DNA from: Dichetophora obliterata
Lineage: Eukaryota; Arthropoda; Insecta; Diptera; Sciomyzidae
Direction: 5' to 3'
Length of the DNA stretch: 64,000 nt
Assembly (NCBI GenBank): GCA_963920525.1
Contig: OY986435.1
Coordinates: 266,167,299-266,231,298, forward strand
Part shown: piece after piece, positions 21,857 to 32,971 of the stretch
Position numbering within the stretch: position 1 is the first letter of the stretch
How the letters are laid out: each line of letters starts with the position of its first letter
Made by a program: the position numbers and the translations under genes
The notes under the pieces: model-generated
Databases searched by the model: none
What the model saw: only the letters and a program-made list of their open reading frames with translations
Told to the model about the DNA's origin: nothing

Positions 21857-22335
21857 TAATACGAACACAAAGTTCAATTTTACCGTTAAAAACCCGATTT
21901 TAAGGCACTTGACCCCTTAAAACCATCATTAACTCAGCAACTTCTTTCTAGAACTAAGAACTCTTTTAGTTTTAATCGGCCAAACCTAAAATTTTTACCT
22001 TTTTTTAATTTTTTCAACTTTGAGGATTATTTACTGTCAAAGTTTTGTTAAAAGCTTCTATAAACGTAATAATTGTCTAAATATGCACTGTTTTTAAAAT
22101 AAAATGAATGTACATTTTTGAAAATCGAATGAAAATTGACTGAGTTATTGAATTTTTTATAAATAAGAAATATTACGCCTTCATTGCTAAATGGGTCTTG
22201 GGAGCGTTCATGTATCACTTTAACGATTCCATTAAATATATGCTTACGATTTATTTTAAAATTGGTGTATTTTTTTTAATACGAATGACCCTTTCTTTTA
22301 TTTTCCTCTTCAGAAATAGCCTTTTAAACACCCCC

Positions 22336-23450
22336 AATATTATTAATTTTACCTTAAACAAATCTTTATACGAATAAAGCAATGTCTTTGAGTTTTTCCA
22401 TTTTTTGTTTTATCGTAGAAAATTTTTCAGCCTTTGTTCGATAAAAGGGTACTTTTCTAAAGAAATTATTGCTGTAAAATTGGTCCTAGGCAGAAAATTT
22501 ATTTCAATTTGAAATGATACGGAACAACATTTTCAGTTACATATGTATATGTACTTTTGTAAGAAATACAAATATGGACCTTTTCCGTTTGTTAGAAACA
22601 TCGTGAGTTTCACGTTGAAGCGACCAGCAGTAGTCACTAACATATCGATTTGGCTTTTCCCTTGAAAACGATTTTCCCTTGCGTGATAGCATTTCTTGAT
22701 GACATTGTTAACCCTGTTCATCGCTCAATTTACCAAGATTCTCTGGGAAAAAATTCTGCATTCAAATAAGAATGCAGAAAATGAGTTTTGATGAACGTTC
22801 TGCATCCCATTTCTCTGTAGGCATTCAAGAATTCGTTAAGAACGTCAAAGTAATCGGAACCAAGAATGATAGAAACAATATTACGACATCGACGTCACTG
22901 GAACAAATTGAATGTTGCCATCTCTTTTTAGCCAATGGGAAAAGGATGTCGTCATCTTGTTTCTATCATTTTTGATCGGAATTTCTTTTGTTTCCCTAAA
23001 AATTAAAGAAATAAAACTTCTCCATGCTCTTCCTTCAATTTCACTCAATTTTTCGGAGAAACTTTATCGTGCATAATTTTTCAATTTGAGGTCCAACCTG
23101 AAAAATTGACAAATATATAATTGCGTGTAAGTATTCTTTTTCGAGAAGAAAAAGCATGTACCTTAGTCTAGGAAACACCGTTTGTTAATATCAAAAAGCC
23201 TTCGCATTCTGTGTTAAGTCGCTTCACAAACTGCTTCATGTAACCCAATTTGAGATGCAATGGTGGCAAAATGATTTTTTTCAGCTTGCACGAGAGGAAT
23301 GTTGCCAACATTACTTTCTCCAATCATAAACGATGTTCGCGGTGGCCACTCACTGCGTTTGTAGTGATCCTTCGCACGATTGTACCACTCACAAGGACAG
23401 CAGGGATACTTAGTACATTCACCTTGCATTCCAAATAGTATAGTGATTAC
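22336..23450. other. Non-coding spacer between repeat arm A and a hAT element
   Basis: No recognisable coding sequence. The short open frames here (for example 22772-22975 and 23214-23438) show no family features. Confidence 0.35.
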
Positions 23451-24614
23451 CAGGGCTAGGATTTCGATGACGTGTCATCTTTTTCTGCTACCTCTAAGAC
23501 ATTTCCTTCTTACTTAGAACGTCCATTTATGTTTCCTAAATTCCAAATATGAAATATTTTTTTTTTAAAGAGCAAAGAACCATGGCATTCGCCTTATACA
23601 AACAAGGTTTGGTCTTTGACCTAAAAGGAAAGTGATAAATTATTTAGAGAAATTGATTGGAACCATACGTAAACTATTGATTAGGCTTAACAAACTTGAA
23701 AGCCAATTTGATTTGCTTTTAACCGAGTCTAGTGATATGCCCTTAATCTCGGCCAGCATTTCCAGCCCTAAGTTGTTCCTGTCCTTTAATTCCACATTTT
23801 CCACAATTTAGTTGTGGATTTTTAATTTTTTCATAATTATTAAATGTACGAAAGAACAAAGAGAGTGAAAAGAACCATGCCCGGATCCCGGATTTGAACC
23901 AGGGTTGATACCTCTGGGTTGATAGTCTAGCGCACTCTCCACTAGACCACAAAGGCCGACATCATTTAGGTAATTTTTTCGTCATTTTTCATCGTTTTTT
24001 ATCGGTTTTAGTTTTCAGGTAATTTTAACTAGATTTACGGCATTTTTTGGTAATTTTAAACGATTTTGAAGTTATTTAAGTGTAATTTTTTGGTTTTTAG
24101 GTCATTTCAGCGTAATTCTAAAATGAAATGAATCGATTTTGTACTAAAAAATGTAAAAATGCAAATTTTTAAACATATTCCTTTAACAATAGAGTCTCTT
24201 CAATCGAAAACATTACCTCTCAAAAAATGAGTAGCTTTGTTTATAGACCTCGGTGAAAAAAAGCTCTGCGCGAGTTGAAACCGACGAAAGGGTATGTAGA
24301 ATGATGAAACAAGTGTTAAATAAAACTCAGGATATTAGGTTTAGGATTAGGTTTTCATCAACTCTATTTGTATGCTCTATTGATGAAATATAATGGGGTA
24401 AAAATTTTAATACTATGAAATTAGAATGAAACATCCGATGACATATCGTCTTTGAAATATGTTCCTCTCGTCAGTGCAGAAGTAGAAAGAAGTAATGTTT
24501 TATTTTTAAAGCCTAATTTTTTGTTTATTTTTTTATTCAGTTTTTAGGTAATTTTTGTTAATTTTTTTTAGGTAAATTTTTGCTGTTTTTTAGGTCATCA
24601 AAATCCGAGCCCTG
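23451..24614 (+). mobile_element. hAT element remnant, 1164 bp
   Basis: Perfect 8 bp target duplication GTGATTAC at 23443-23450 and 24615-24622. The termini are CAGGGCTAGGATTTCGATGA and, from the other end inverted, CAGGGCTCGGATTTTGATGA. At about 24449-24500 the plus strand reads FKYVPLVSAEVERS, the hAT C-terminal dimerisation motif. T-rich GTAATTTT/GGTCAT words repeat inside. The rest of the transposase is gone. A tRNA-like sequence is embedded at 23878-23960. Confidence 0.9.
23878..23960 (-). repeat. tRNA-like sequence inside the hAT element
   Basis: On the minus strand box A (GTGGTCTAGTGGAGAGTGCG, 23931-23950) and box B (GGTTCAAATCC, 23890-23900) are nearly canonical and the T-stem pairs. 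The anticodon arm and acceptor stem are poor. A SINE insertion or a captured tRNA are both possible. Confidence 0.55.
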
Positions 24615-24689
24615 GTGATTACATAAGACGATATGCCATTGATGTTTTGTGTATTCAATTACCCTCAGAATCTTCGACATAGTTATGTA

Positions 24690-25275
24690 GGTTTAAAAGG
24701 TGATTTCCGAATAGGGAAATAAAATAAAGGGTCATTCGCAAAAAATTCACTAATTTCAAAAGAATTTATAAAAACATATTTAATAGAACATTCAAAGTGA
24801 TACATGAACGCTCTTAAGACTTATGGACCAATGAAGACGTAATTTTTTATTTATAAACTTATTTAATAACTCAGTCAATTTTCATCCGATTTTCTTAAAT
24901 GAACATTAATTTTATTCTCAATAAAATGTTTTCTTTCAGAAAATAATAACGTTTGTAGTGACTTTTAAAAAATATTTATCAGCAAATTATTCTCAAAGTG
25001 GAAAAAATTTGAAAAAAAGTTAATAGTTTTTGGTCAAGCCGTTTATAACTCAATAAGTTAATTTAATAGTTCTTGTACATAGATATGTACATATTTTCAA
25101 AGCTTTATCTTTCTAAAACCGTTTGCTGAGTTAATGGTTGGTTAATGTTTCAAGTATCTAAAAATCGGTTTTTTAACAGTAAAATTAAATTTTGGTGGTG
25201 TTTTAACAAGTTCAAGTATGTTGCCATATTACACTCGACCAGATCTACAACTTGTGCTATGTTCTTCAAAGGTAC
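24690..25275 (-). repeat. Inverted-repeat arm B (LINE-free copy)
   Basis: This is the reverse complement of arm A at 19163-22335 without the LINE. Divergence is moderate, so the copies are older than the LINE insertion. It holds no coding features. Confidence 0.8.
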
Positions 25276-26065
25276 ATGCGATTTTTTTTGTAGCTTCATG
25301 TTATTATGTATGTATGAATTTTTATACCATGACATTGACAGCAATTATAATAAACATGAAATAAATTTAACGAAACATAAACATTGTTAAAAGGTACCAT
25401 GGGCGTAGCCAGGATTTTACTCAAGGGGGGTGGTGGCCATTTTTTGTTTCATGTAGCTGATAAATAAAATAATTTTGGCTTCATTGAGAAAAATATAAAA
25501 TTAAATTGCAAACGAAATTTAATTAAACGCGATTTAACAAAAACGGAAATCAAAGTATTCAGCGGCACGAATCTTCAGCAAAGCAATTTAAAAAATCATC
25601 ATTCAGCATCTCTGTTGATTGTTCAGCATCAAATTTCTGTGCACGCTTCAAAGGAATAAAAACGCCGTTGTAAAGATGTTTTTAACAAGACGAAATATGG
25701 TATGAACAGCGACATCTTCCAATATTCGAAAGCTAATGTTGCTGCATGGATTGTAAGCTGAGTTTAATTTTTGCGTGAGGCAGTATTTACTAAGCAAGAT
25801 GATTGATCTTTTCCACGAACTGGCAAGTTGTGAGATTTACAAAAAACTATAACCTAAATAATCGAAGACAAAAACTTTCGATTTTGTTCCAGTAATTTCT
25901 TGTGACTAGACTGCATCAGTACATCAACAAGCAGAACGGTAATTAATGCTTAAGCTGCTTCTGCTGATCCTATGTGTCATTGACTTGGCTTCTACAATAC
26001 TCATGCACATTTTTATATTTTGTGAAAGGCTTTATAACGAGTGATCCTTAAACGGTTTGAACGTT

Positions 26066-26296
26066 TTAAGGTGGAAAGAGGGAACAGTACAAGCAAAGTG
26101 CACCTTTTAATTTTTTTGAGTATATTAACCACGGCGCATGGGTTTGTAGAAAATTGTGACGAAAATTCAGTTTAGGTCCAATCGTGTCCTGCTTTAAATT
26201 GTAAATTTGAGGAGGAACCAAAGGGAACCAAATTGCAAGCATTTGCAATTTCTGTGATGTACTCATAAACCGGCGTCTCGACAGGCAATAATCCAT
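26066..26296 (-). pseudogene. hAT transposase fragment (TTF/ZMYM-type zinc finger)
   Basis: It has a 76-codon open frame. The last about 25 residues (HAPWLIYSKKLKGALCLYC) match the conserved zinc-finger entry of domesticated and transposon hAT proteins, with Cys-X2-Cys visible. The first residues come from the adjoining MITE. No catalytic domain remains. Confidence 0.55.
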
Positions 26297-26642
26297 TGCT
26301 TACCATCTGTCAAATTTCATTGCAAGCAATGGCAATATTTCAAGGTTGGGTTTTGTCATGTTACGAAATCAACATATAATTTTATCATTTATTACATAAA
26401 TTTATTATTTGATAAATTTATTCTGCACGCTACTTGATTTTTATAGATATACACATTTAAAATTTTGGAGAAAAATTAAAAATGGCTGTCAAACAAGAAA
26501 AAATACAGCTCATTGCTTGGCAATACATGGAAAGCAATATTGCTCACCATGAATTGCCAACCATGGCAATTGAGTGGTCTCGATTAGCAATAATTGCCAA
26601 TTGACAGATGGAAAGCAACGAATTATTGCCTGTCGAGACGCC
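26272..26642. mobile_element. Inverted-repeat MITE, 371 bp
   Basis: GGCGTCTCGACAGGCAATAA at 26272 is mirrored at the other end (complement ends 26642). Similarity runs about 50 bp inward through GCTT-CCATCTGTCAA. The centre repeats TTGCCAA-CCATGGCAA words. No clear target duplication. Confidence 0.7.
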
Positions 26643-26745
26643 CCGTAAGGGCACACCGTAAGGGCACACCGGCCAACCCACTTGCCCAAGTCGTTTTCAC
26701 AGAAACTGTCACTATTGCATGTGCTAGAAGAAGCAGACGTAGATA

Positions 26746-27680
26746 CAGGGTTGCCAATATTCAAAGCGCCCATTTTATTTTTAAATAAATCAAAGAAACC
26801 ACAAGTTTTTGTCTGTTCGTCATGAATATCATTTAATTGGGTTCAAGTAGATTTGCTTACATTATTTCTTGAATATGATATCTCGTAAATGGTCGCCATT
26901 GGCCTCTACGACATATTGTGCCCGTTTTGCAGCATTTTCCATGGTTTTCTTCAACATTTCGATGGGAATGGCGGTTATTTCTTGACGGATGTTGGTTTTC
27001 AGCTCTTCTAGGGTCTTTGGCTTGTTGACGTAAACCTTTGATTTCAAATAACCCCACAAAAAGAAGTCTGGAGGCGTTAAATCTGGTGATCTTGGCGGCC
27101 AATCGAAATCACCATTTTTTGACATCAAACGGCCAGGGAACAATTGCTTCAAAAAATCGGTTGTAGTGCGGCTTGTGTGTGGTGGCGCGCCGTCTTGTTG
27201 AAACCAGTAGTGCGTGATACGCTTTCGACGAACGATTGGCATGAAAAAATTGTTTATCATATCGCGATAACGCTCCTGATTGACCATTATCATCTGTGGC
27301 CATTATCATCTTCGAAAAAGAACGGCCCAATGAGCATTTTAGCACAAACGCCGCACCAAACAGTGACTTTTGCATCGTGAAGAGGTACCTCTTGAATCTC
27401 TTGTGGATTTTCAGTGGCATAAATACGGCAATTTTGTTTGTTTACCGTTCCGTTCAACTGAAAATGAGCTTCATCGCTCATTGAGTTGAGTTTTCACTAT
27501 TGACTTGTTTTGTTGAATGTAAATTTCAACAATTTTAGAGCGTTCGCGTGGCGTGTACTGTTCCATTGTAAACATTTGCTTGGAATGACGCTTCAAACGC
27601 GGTATGTCATTAGTCGATTTGGCATCACTGCGGAAAGTTACAGTGTTGCCAGATGGGCGCTTCGAATATTGGCAACCCTG
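26746..27680 (-). mobile_element. DD41D mariner-superfamily element, internally deleted
   Basis: TA flanks both ends (26744-26745, 27681-27682). The 28 bp terminal inverted repeats begin CAGGGTTGCCAATATTC and differ at one base. At 935 bp it is shorter than the roughly 1.3 kb of intact relatives. The minus strand keeps the transposase start (ATG at 27566) and the C-terminal catalytic part, but the DNA-binding and linker region between them is missing. Confidence 0.9.
26862..27566 (-). pseudogene. DD41D transposase, deleted and frameshifted
   Basis: It starts MEQYTPRERSKIVEIYIQQ (from 27566). After a deletion near 27480 it resumes with SDEAHFQLNGTVNKQNCRIY, which holds the first catalytic Asp region. 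The C-terminal 143 codons (26862-27293) are intact, with WFQQDGAPPHT and WPPRSPDLTPPDFFLWGYLK. Between the second and third catalytic Asp I count 41 residues, the spacing of the DD41D (VISITOR-type) branch. Confidence 0.85.
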
Positions 27681-28442
27681 TAGATACTTTTGCAATTAAA
27701 AGCTCGCAAGTGGGTGCAAGCAACTCATCTTTCTCTTCCATTCTGCTCTCATTGCCACTCAATTTTATTTGACTGTAAAGCAAATTGATTAGAAAATAAG
27801 TATAGACCTTATAATTTGCAGTAACTTAGTATAAACTTACTACAAAAAAACTTGCTTCTATTTCCATCTATAAAAAAATAAAATTAAAAAATGCACAAAT
27901 AAATCCAATCAGAAATTTTATTTTAAACAGCTGATTTGGCTTTGTTAGTTATGACAACGAACTTTAGTGTTGGTGACAAATCGACTAACGAATTGTGCAG
28001 CTCAGATTGCAATATACACATATGTCAGAGTTACCAGTCAATTTCAATTAAAGCTTTTCATAAACGTTTTTTACCAAATAATATATGTGTCAGACCTAAG
28101 TTTCTAATAAAAAATAAATTAAAGGTTAAAAACTTTCATGCTATTTTCATTATGAGAAAAACTGTTTTGAATTTCCAACTTTAACACTAAAAAGTCATTT
28201 TTCTTAAGTTTAGGGGGACCATGGCCCTCTTTTCTCCCTCGCTAGGCCCTTGAAAGGAACAGCGTGGGCCCTAATAACTGTCGCATATTTTTGAAGTGCC
28301 CCTGTACCAAACTAAGCAAACCTAAACATTTTTCCGTTACAAATTGTTATTCTTACATATATTTTGAAATTAAAAGTGTGTTTGGTTATTTCAATAAGCT
28401 TCAAATAGGAAATTGAGAGCGATGGAAGCAAAAAGAGCACTT

Positions 28443-29397
28443 AGAGCCCGAACAGAATCAAAAATCGCGGCGGTTCACGATATCGCAATCCAATAGAATA
28501 CATGAAAATATATGAACCCGTCCGGAATGAAATCGCAGGTCGTCAGCCGCTATTTTTTCTCTTGCGACCGACGATTTCCTCTCAGAGAACAATTAGTGCT
28601 GCCATATTTTGCCAACAGTTGGGTATGTTCAAAGCCAGTTTCATAGTTTTTGCTATGTTCTCATGTTTCTTTTTTGTTCCTGTTGCACTTACACAATAAC
28701 AAAAACATAGGTCCTACCATGGCAGAATAATGAAGTAGGGTAAGTAACTTTGACAAGACCTATTGTTAATGTCAAAATCATAAAATATAGTGCTGCCATA
28801 TCACGAATTTAAATCCAATAAAAAATCCATACTTTGTCTTGGCGTTTCTGATGAAATCCTTTACTAGTAATACTTAAAAATGGGGAAGTACAGGTTTTTT
28901 GTTTTAGGCAAGCTTGAAGCGGACTTATTCTGCGAAATATATTTGTATGTTATAATCCAGCTTGAGCCTTCCATTCAAATTAATTATTGGTTTTATAAGT
29001 GTTTATTTATGTTTTTCATAGAGAATTTTGTGTGAAGATACGCATATTTTAATAACTTTTAAAATTATAAACATGGCAAAAAGAAGTTAAGCAATTTGTC
29101 GGACAACTTGGAATAAAGACATTTAATCTTATTTACCCTTTATAAAATTTCTTTTGCAAGTGCTTATCCCAGAAATAACACTAATAAAGAAAACTGACAT
29201 CTCTAAAATACACTTTGACATTAACGATAGGTCTTGTCAAAGCTACTTACCCTACCTTATTATTCACCATGGGTCCTACCAAAACTATGCTATATAAAAG
29301 CAACACTGCGTCGTCAGTCGCAATCGTCTACATTCTGGACGGGTTCTTTGCATCTGGCGACCAGAAAGGATCGAATTTTGATTCTGTTCGGGCTTTT
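28443..29397. repeat. Long foldback structure
   Basis: The left arm 28443-28776 and right arm 29214-29397 are inverted complements through several blocks: GCCCGAACAGAATCAAAA, GAACCCGTCC-GAATG, GGTCCTACCATGG and GGGTAAGTA-CTTTGACAAG. The left arm is longer by about 150 bp. The 437 bp centre is unrelated AT-rich DNA. It could be a foldback-type transposon or two element ends inserted head to head. It abuts the DD37D relic that follows. Confidence 0.75.
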
Positions 29398-29429
29398 AAA
29401 CAGAAATTGGATATGCAGGATAAAAAACA

Positions 29430-30000
29430 AGTAAGATTGCTACTCCGCAACGCACTGTGGTTCGGTTAAAGGCAACTGGCAGTGTCAAAATATTTAAAAA
29501 GCATGGTCAAAAAGGCAGCGTGAGAACTACTAAGCTGGTGAAGAATATTCGTGCACGAAAAAGGAGAAATGCTGTTTCTGGAAGAAGACTGACCAAAGAT
29601 CTAAATGTGAGTCGTAAAACTATTCGAAACATTTTCAAAAAAATATTTAAAAACGAGGTTACACGAAAAAAAACGTATTCATTACCTTACAGAGAGCCAA
29701 AAGAAAATACGAAGAGAAAGAAAGCTTCCTACTCTTTCAGCGGCCCGCAAGTTGCAATATTGTATTTTCTGATGAGAAGTTCGTCCTTTTGCAAAAAAAT
29801 TCACAATTCACAGAATGACCGCGTTAGTGCTACGAGTATGTGTGGCATAAAGGCATTGAAAGATACCAAAACGTAACATATGTCATATTTTGGAGCCATA
29901 TCAGCAAATTACTTTTTTCTTCTGCAAACCGGTTCTTTTTTCACGACTCTTTGCGTCGAGCTGATCCTAAAGGTTGCAATAATATTCAGAACTAATTGTA
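29430..30000 (+). pseudogene. DD37D-type mariner transposase relic
   Basis: The open frame at 29457-29876 gives the second helix-turn-helix and linker (KLVKNIRARKRRNAVSGRRL, then KDLNVSRKTIRNIFKK). At about 29740-29830 another frame reads IVFSDEKFVLLQKN, the first catalytic Asp motif, followed by QNDRV. The rest of the catalytic domain is gone. The upstream foldback (28443-29397) may be part of the same element. Confidence 0.65.
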
Positions 30001-30022
30001 TATCAAGTTTGGGGATAATTCA

Positions 30023-30509
30023 CTAACAAAAACCCTTTTGCATTCCAAAAAACTGATGCCATAACCTTTTTTGCAGATTTTTGAACACGAACTTGCTTAG
30101 GAGTTCAGGATGATGGTGGTAGACCCAAGTCTCATCCATAGTGTTGAATCGACGCATAAAATCCTTTTTATCCTCTTTTAAACGCTCGAAATGTTGCTGA
30201 GAAAGTTTCATTCGACTGTGTTTTTGTTCCATTGTTAGCGAATGCGGCCCCACTGTACACACACCTTTTTGAAACCCGAAAATTCACTTAAAATATAGCT
30301 ATAGCCTATTGACATGTCTATGGCTTCTACTAAATCTCTCTCAGCCAATCGACGATCTTTCAATACTATATCCTTTATTTTTGCTATGATGTCTGGTGTT
30401 GATGTACTTTTTGGAGGTCCTGGACGTAGATCGTCTTCAATACTTGTAGGACCACGTGTAAACTGAGCAACCCAATTGTACACTGTTTCAAGTGTAGGTG
30501 TACAGTCCT
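30023..30509 (-). pseudogene. mariner transposase relic
   Basis: The minus strand reads VYNWVAQFTRGPTSIEDDLR (about 30470), then DRRLAERDLVEAIDMSIGYS. A second open piece (30023-30262) reads LTMEQKHSRMKLSQQHFERL and MDETWVYHH with the first catalytic Asp. It is cut off about 30 residues later. A hAT MITE (30510-30750) sits inside it; homology may continue beyond 30758. Confidence 0.8.
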
Positions 30510-30750
30510 CATTGGCGTCGGAAGCGGGGGGGAAAGGGAGGCAGTTGCCCCCGCACTTTTTTAGCTAGATTAACAATTTAAAAGGAAAAGTTATTCAAAA
30601 TATCAGTTTTTTTACAACGATATTTTTGTATTATATATTTTCCTCTTCTTTCTCTCTTCTTCATGTTTCATGTGAAGAAATTTTGGTGAACTTTTTTTGC
30701 ACCACCATTTGTACTGCCCCCCCAGATGAAATTAGCTTCCGACGCGCTTG
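30510..30750. mobile_element. hAT MITE, copy 1 (241 bp)
   Basis: Perfect 8 bp target duplication ACAGTCCT (30502-30509, 30751-30758). The termini are CATTGGCGTCGGAAGCG and, inverted from the right, CAAGCGCGTCGGAAGC. The body has GGGGGG/CCCCCC-flanked T-rich DNA and is nearly identical to copy 2 at 39079-39338, so it moved recently. It has no coding capacity. Confidence 0.9.
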
Positions 30751-30758
30751 ACAGTCCT

Positions 30759-31237
30759 TGAAACAATTGTTTATGCATTTCTGTTGATTGTCTACCTTTC
30801 AATATTAAAAATTAAATCACTGTACGATAGTTACTTGATTTTTTTCATATTAGAAAAACACTGTTACACTTTGAATAGCTGTAAATATAAGACTGAGTTG
30901 TCAGATCTTCATAGATGACACTGTACACATGTTGATAAGAAAGTAGTACAATTTTTAGAAAAATAAAATGGCGGACGTACTACCGCCAATTATGTGTGAT
31001 TCTAGAAACTTACTGAATAGCCGGTATTTTTAGAATTTGTTTTTTAATTAGACATAAAAATAACCCTGACCCTAAGTCAGGATTTTCTAAATATTACAAA
31101 AACAATGCATTTTGGTAAAAAAATAAAAATTAAAAAATAATAATTACCAAAAAAGAAATGCTAAGTCGATTGCTCACATTTATGACATCATTAAATTGCA
31201 AATACCTGGTTTTATTTTTTTTGTAAATTGTGCAATA
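30759..31237. other. AT-rich non-coding stretch
   Basis: Apart from possible mariner continuation up to about 30840, nothing recognisable. Confidence 0.3.
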
Positions 31238-31934
31238 CTGCCGTCATAAGAAAGAGTGCGGCATCTACATATTTCAATCCTCTGAGATAAACGACTTACA
31301 GTAATTTATCAAAATTTCACTGATTAGGGTCTAGAAGGTTATAAATATTTGGTTCTTCAGGATAGTGAAATCCAGTTTGCTTTAAATATTAATGAAATTT
31401 TTTTGATTTTATTAAAAATGCCAAAAACTTTGGAACAAACAAAAGATTGTTTGTTCTATAAATTTAAAGAAGTTCAAAAAGCCGTATTCTACATCAAATG
31501 TACGTTTTATTTAATAAAAAGCTTTTTTGTTTATATATTTATGATATCTAAATGATATATTTTAAAACCATCATATCTTGCTCAAGCATATTTAATAAAA
31601 AAATCTATATGCTATGTTAAAAAATCAATACTTAAAAGATTTTTGTGTATCGCTTTAAGTAAAAAGCAAAACTAAAAAACAAAGGAAAAACGCAGTATCT
31701 GCCTGTAGATACCGCCTTTTATCTCTTTTTATGTATATAGTGCGTTTTTTATTTGAATGATTTGCTTTAATTTGTGTAGATATGACATTTCAGCTTAAAA
31801 TATTAAGCAATTGAGCAAAAACTTCACAATTTTTATTTTATTATCTGATATATGGAAGAAAGATAATTACGAAAAAACAATAAAACTGATTTTGATTTTC
31901 ATGCTGGATGCCGCACTCTTCCTTATGACGCCAG
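31238..31934. mobile_element. 697 bp element with 28 bp terminal inverted repeats
   Basis: CTGCCGTCATAAGAAAGAGT at 31238 is matched by the inverted right end (CTGGCGTCATAAGGAAGAGT, ending 31934), with two mismatches in 28 bp. AATA stands outside both ends, a candidate 4 bp target duplication. The interior is AT-rich without coding sequence. Confidence 0.75.
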
Positions 31935-32039
31935 AATACCTGCAAAGATTTTAAGCGAAAATGTTTTAAAAATTCAACAAAAATGTATTACTAAAAAAAT
32001 AATTTGGACTCAAGAATTTTTTTGGTAATGTTAAGCAAA

Positions 32040-32221
32040 TTTAATATAAAATAAAATAAAATAAAATAAAATAATAATCCCTGCAAATATTAGATCAAAT
32101 ATTAAATTCCCCGAAAGTAATCATTAAAAATTAGATGAATTATGAATTCCCCCGCATATTTAATACCATTCCCCGATCGAATTAAAATTTCCTGCGAATT
32201 CCCCATAAGTTGGCATCCCTG
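32040..32221 (-). repeat. GGGGAATT-repeat hAT-like end, copy 1
   Basis: Read on the minus strand it begins CAGGGATGCCAACTTATGGG and carries repeated GGGGAATTT/TCATCTAATTTTTAATGATT blocks. They match 51985-52150 in order. It is one end of the element family seen whole at 51985-54515. A (AAAAT)n run is at 32047-32074. Confidence 0.65.
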
Positions 32222-32971
32222 GTTTAGAGTAACAACATATTCAGAAAAAAACATCGCTCACTAACAGTTTCCAATTTTCGCTTTCTCATCGGTTTCAGAT
32301 TTTCTATGAGCTGTCAACTTAGTATTGAAAGTTTGTCTCTCTGAAATGCATCTACCTTCTCTAGTTATACCATGCTTCAGAGCATCGCCGTATACATGGG
32401 TTTCAGTGTAGCATGCATAGGAAATATTGTACGGTTTTTTTACAAGTATTTTGTTTTTGTGGCGGTGCACGGATTGCATATTTCCTATTCTTGCACCGTG
32501 CAACGGAATACCCTAGACATAGAGAATACCTCTAGCTTACAGTAAAAATTTGAAAAAATTTAAATTCACTTTTGTATGCAAGGCTTCAATATTCTAAGTC
32601 CAATCTGTTTGCGGGGTAACAACTATGTTAAAGGCATTCATTTCGGAGTTTCTTTCGTTTTTTGTTAGTAAATTTCTAAATTAAGTGTTTATTTAAAACA
32701 AATTTTTCATATAACTCTGAAATAACTTTTAAAACGGAGATACATTTGTCTTCCATTGAATCCATCTATAATTAAAAAAAAACTTTAAAATTGTCGTACA
32801 GTGTAATTTCGTGTAAAAAATTTTCTCCTTAATATTCTAGATCTTAAAAACAATCTGAATGTTGTGAAAGTAATTTAAATAAATTTATAGTATCTATATA
32901 ACGAAAAAAAATAATTTGGCTTCAAATTAAATGTTATTCCTAGTGTTCATTGTCATTGCTGTAATTACATA

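Larger units (their letters stand above)
19163..22335 (+). repeat. Inverted-repeat arm A, split by a LINE
   Basis: 19163-19244 plus 21857-22335 reads as the reverse complement of 24690-25275. Shared words include CATAGCACAGGTTGTAGATC, AAATTGACTGAGTTATT and GCGTTCATGTATCACTTT. The matching copy lacks the LINE, which confirms where the LINE inserted. The two copies lie about 2.35 kb apart in opposite orientation. Confidence 0.8.
25398..28252 (-). mobile_element. hAT-like element, 2.85 kb, carrying two nested elements
   Basis: The termini are CATGGGCGTAGCCAGG (25398) and, inverted from 28252, CAAGGGCCTAGCGAGG. Flanks AAAGGTAC (25390-25397) and AAAGGAAC (28253-28260) match 7 of 8. The minus strand at 26066-26296 ends with WLIYSKKLKGALCLYCSLFP, the zinc-finger block found near the N-terminus of ZMYM/TTF-type hAT transposases. 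The remainder is unreadable. An inverted-repeat MITE (26272-26642) and a DD41D element (26746-27680) have inserted into it. Confidence 0.75.

Noticed and set aside
23878..23960. Functional tRNA gene on the minus strand
   Set aside because: Boxes A and B are good, but the acceptor and anticodon stems do not pair; better read as SINE or pseudogene. The same applies to the other tRNA-like heads.
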